DNA from: Celeribacter naphthalenivorans
Lineage (GTDB): Bacteria > Pseudomonadota > Alphaproteobacteria > Rhodobacterales > Rhodobacteraceae
Assembly: GCF_020524585.1 (NCBI RefSeq)
Contig: NZ_JAIVLK010000002.1
Location: 310,001 to 374,000 of the forward strand
Direction: 5' to 3'
Length of the DNA stretch: 64,000 nucleotides
Positions 63,625 through 64,000 of the stretch are shown piece after piece. Below the pieces are notes generated by a model that made no database searches, was not told the origin of the DNA, and saw nothing but the letters and a program-made list of their open reading frames with translations. The translations under genes were made by a program, and so were the position numbers. The stretch's first letter is position 1, and each line of letters starts with the position of its first letter.

Positions 63625-64000
63625 ATGATCACCTTATGGTAAATCCCCGCCATGATCACCACGACCAGCGCGGCAAACACACCGGCGATCACATCGTCCA
63701 GCATCACGCCCAAAGCATCGCCGCGCCGGTCGGCCCAGCCGACAGGTCCGGGTTTCCAGATGTCGAAGAGGCGGAATGCGATGAACGCCGTGGGCCAGGC
63801 GGGCCAAAGCGCGGTCGAGGGCGCACCGGCCATCGCAGAGCCGATGGAGACCGGAATGAGCGCGATCCACATGCCGACCAACTCGTCGATGACAATCTCG
63901 GAGGGGTCGTGATTGTCGGAGCCGCGCGTCATTTCGCCCGTGGCCCAAAGCCCCGCGACGAACATCACGGCGGTGCCGATCAACACGCCCGGAACGCCCA
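63621..64000 (-). CDS. pgpA: Phosphatidylglycerophosphatase A, 5' part outside the window
   Basis: The 126 visible codons are the C-terminal part of a membrane-embedded lipid phosphatase that removes the phosphate from phosphatidylglycerophosphate. The conserved block DNHDPSEIVIDELVGMWIAL and the later FRLFDIWKPGPVGWADR, then GDALGVMLDDVIAG, are PgpA signatures. The N-terminus continues beyond base 64000. It overlaps pncC by four bases. Confidence 0.92.
   Translation of the reverse strand, partial: GVPGVLIGTAVMFVAGLWATGEMTRGSDNHDPSEIVIDELVGMWIALIPVSIGSAMAGAPSTALWPAWPTAFIAFRLFDIWKPGPVGWADRRGDALGVMLDDVIAGVFAALVVVIMAGIYHKVIM

Overview
The window looks like chromosomal core DNA from a marine Roseobacter-group or related Rhodobacterales alphaproteobacterium. 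Supporting signs are the high G+C coding sequence with a strong third-position bias, CckA with a CtrA-type box, the alphaproteobacterial LexA box (GAAC-N7-GAAC) at recA, an AglEFGAK alpha-glucoside system under a LacI-type operator, and small families that I associate with this group (DUF6477, DUF6456). The species cannot be named from the sequence alone. I see no tRNA, rRNA, CRISPR array, prophage or insertion sequence.

Layout. 1-7204: a truncated LacI-type regulator, then the alpha-glucoside operon aglE-aglF-aglG-aglA-aglK with a perfect palindromic operator upstream of aglE. 7414-12232: an outer-membrane-type protein, a TDT/TehA-like permease, guaB and an RsmB-like RNA methyltransferase. 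12323-19201: a CtrA box and cckA, a LexA box and recA, alaS and a DUF1330 protein. 19251-24114: a VOC protein, typA and a DUF898 plus M48 peptidase pair. 24169-27230, minus strand: an SMR exporter, two tandem YitT paralogues, an unknown protein and HupE/UreJ. 27717-32429: a DUF1127-like protein, icd, a TonB-dependent (heme-type) receptor and a VIT-type transporter. 32666-33618: rplM-rpsI.

33754-36592 is the most unusual part: three translationally coupled genes, GSCFA - SGNH hydrolase - GSCFA, with their own promoter behind the rpsI terminator. 36769-39577 is a PotB-PotC-PotA-like polyamine transporter with no binding-protein gene beside it. 39672-48951 is a mixed block: an unknown secreted or anchored protein, two alpha/beta hydrolases, TetR, PPK2, MetA (with an acetyl-CoA-type specificity residue), a P-loop protein, two EamA transporters and a FadL-type porin.

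48962-54901 holds a small monooxygenase, a GT8-like glycosyltransferase, guaA, the divergent DUF6477/DUF6456 pair and OxyR, which has a 15-bp perfect hairpin over its ribosome-binding site. 54941-64000 holds a membrane protein, a Prx5-type peroxiredoxin, lipA, a THUMP methyltransferase, a LysR regulator, hpt with an overlapping 60-residue membrane protein, a Coq10/RatA-like protein, a TSUP permease, amt, pncC and truncated pgpA.

Functional themes. Alpha-glucosides are imported and hydrolysed inside the cell by the agl operon. GMP synthesis is represented by guaB, guaA and hpt at separate loci. Cell-cycle and SOS control appear as predicted boxes in front of cckA and recA. Oxidative-stress functions (OxyR, peroxiredoxin) lie close together but are not co-transcribed.
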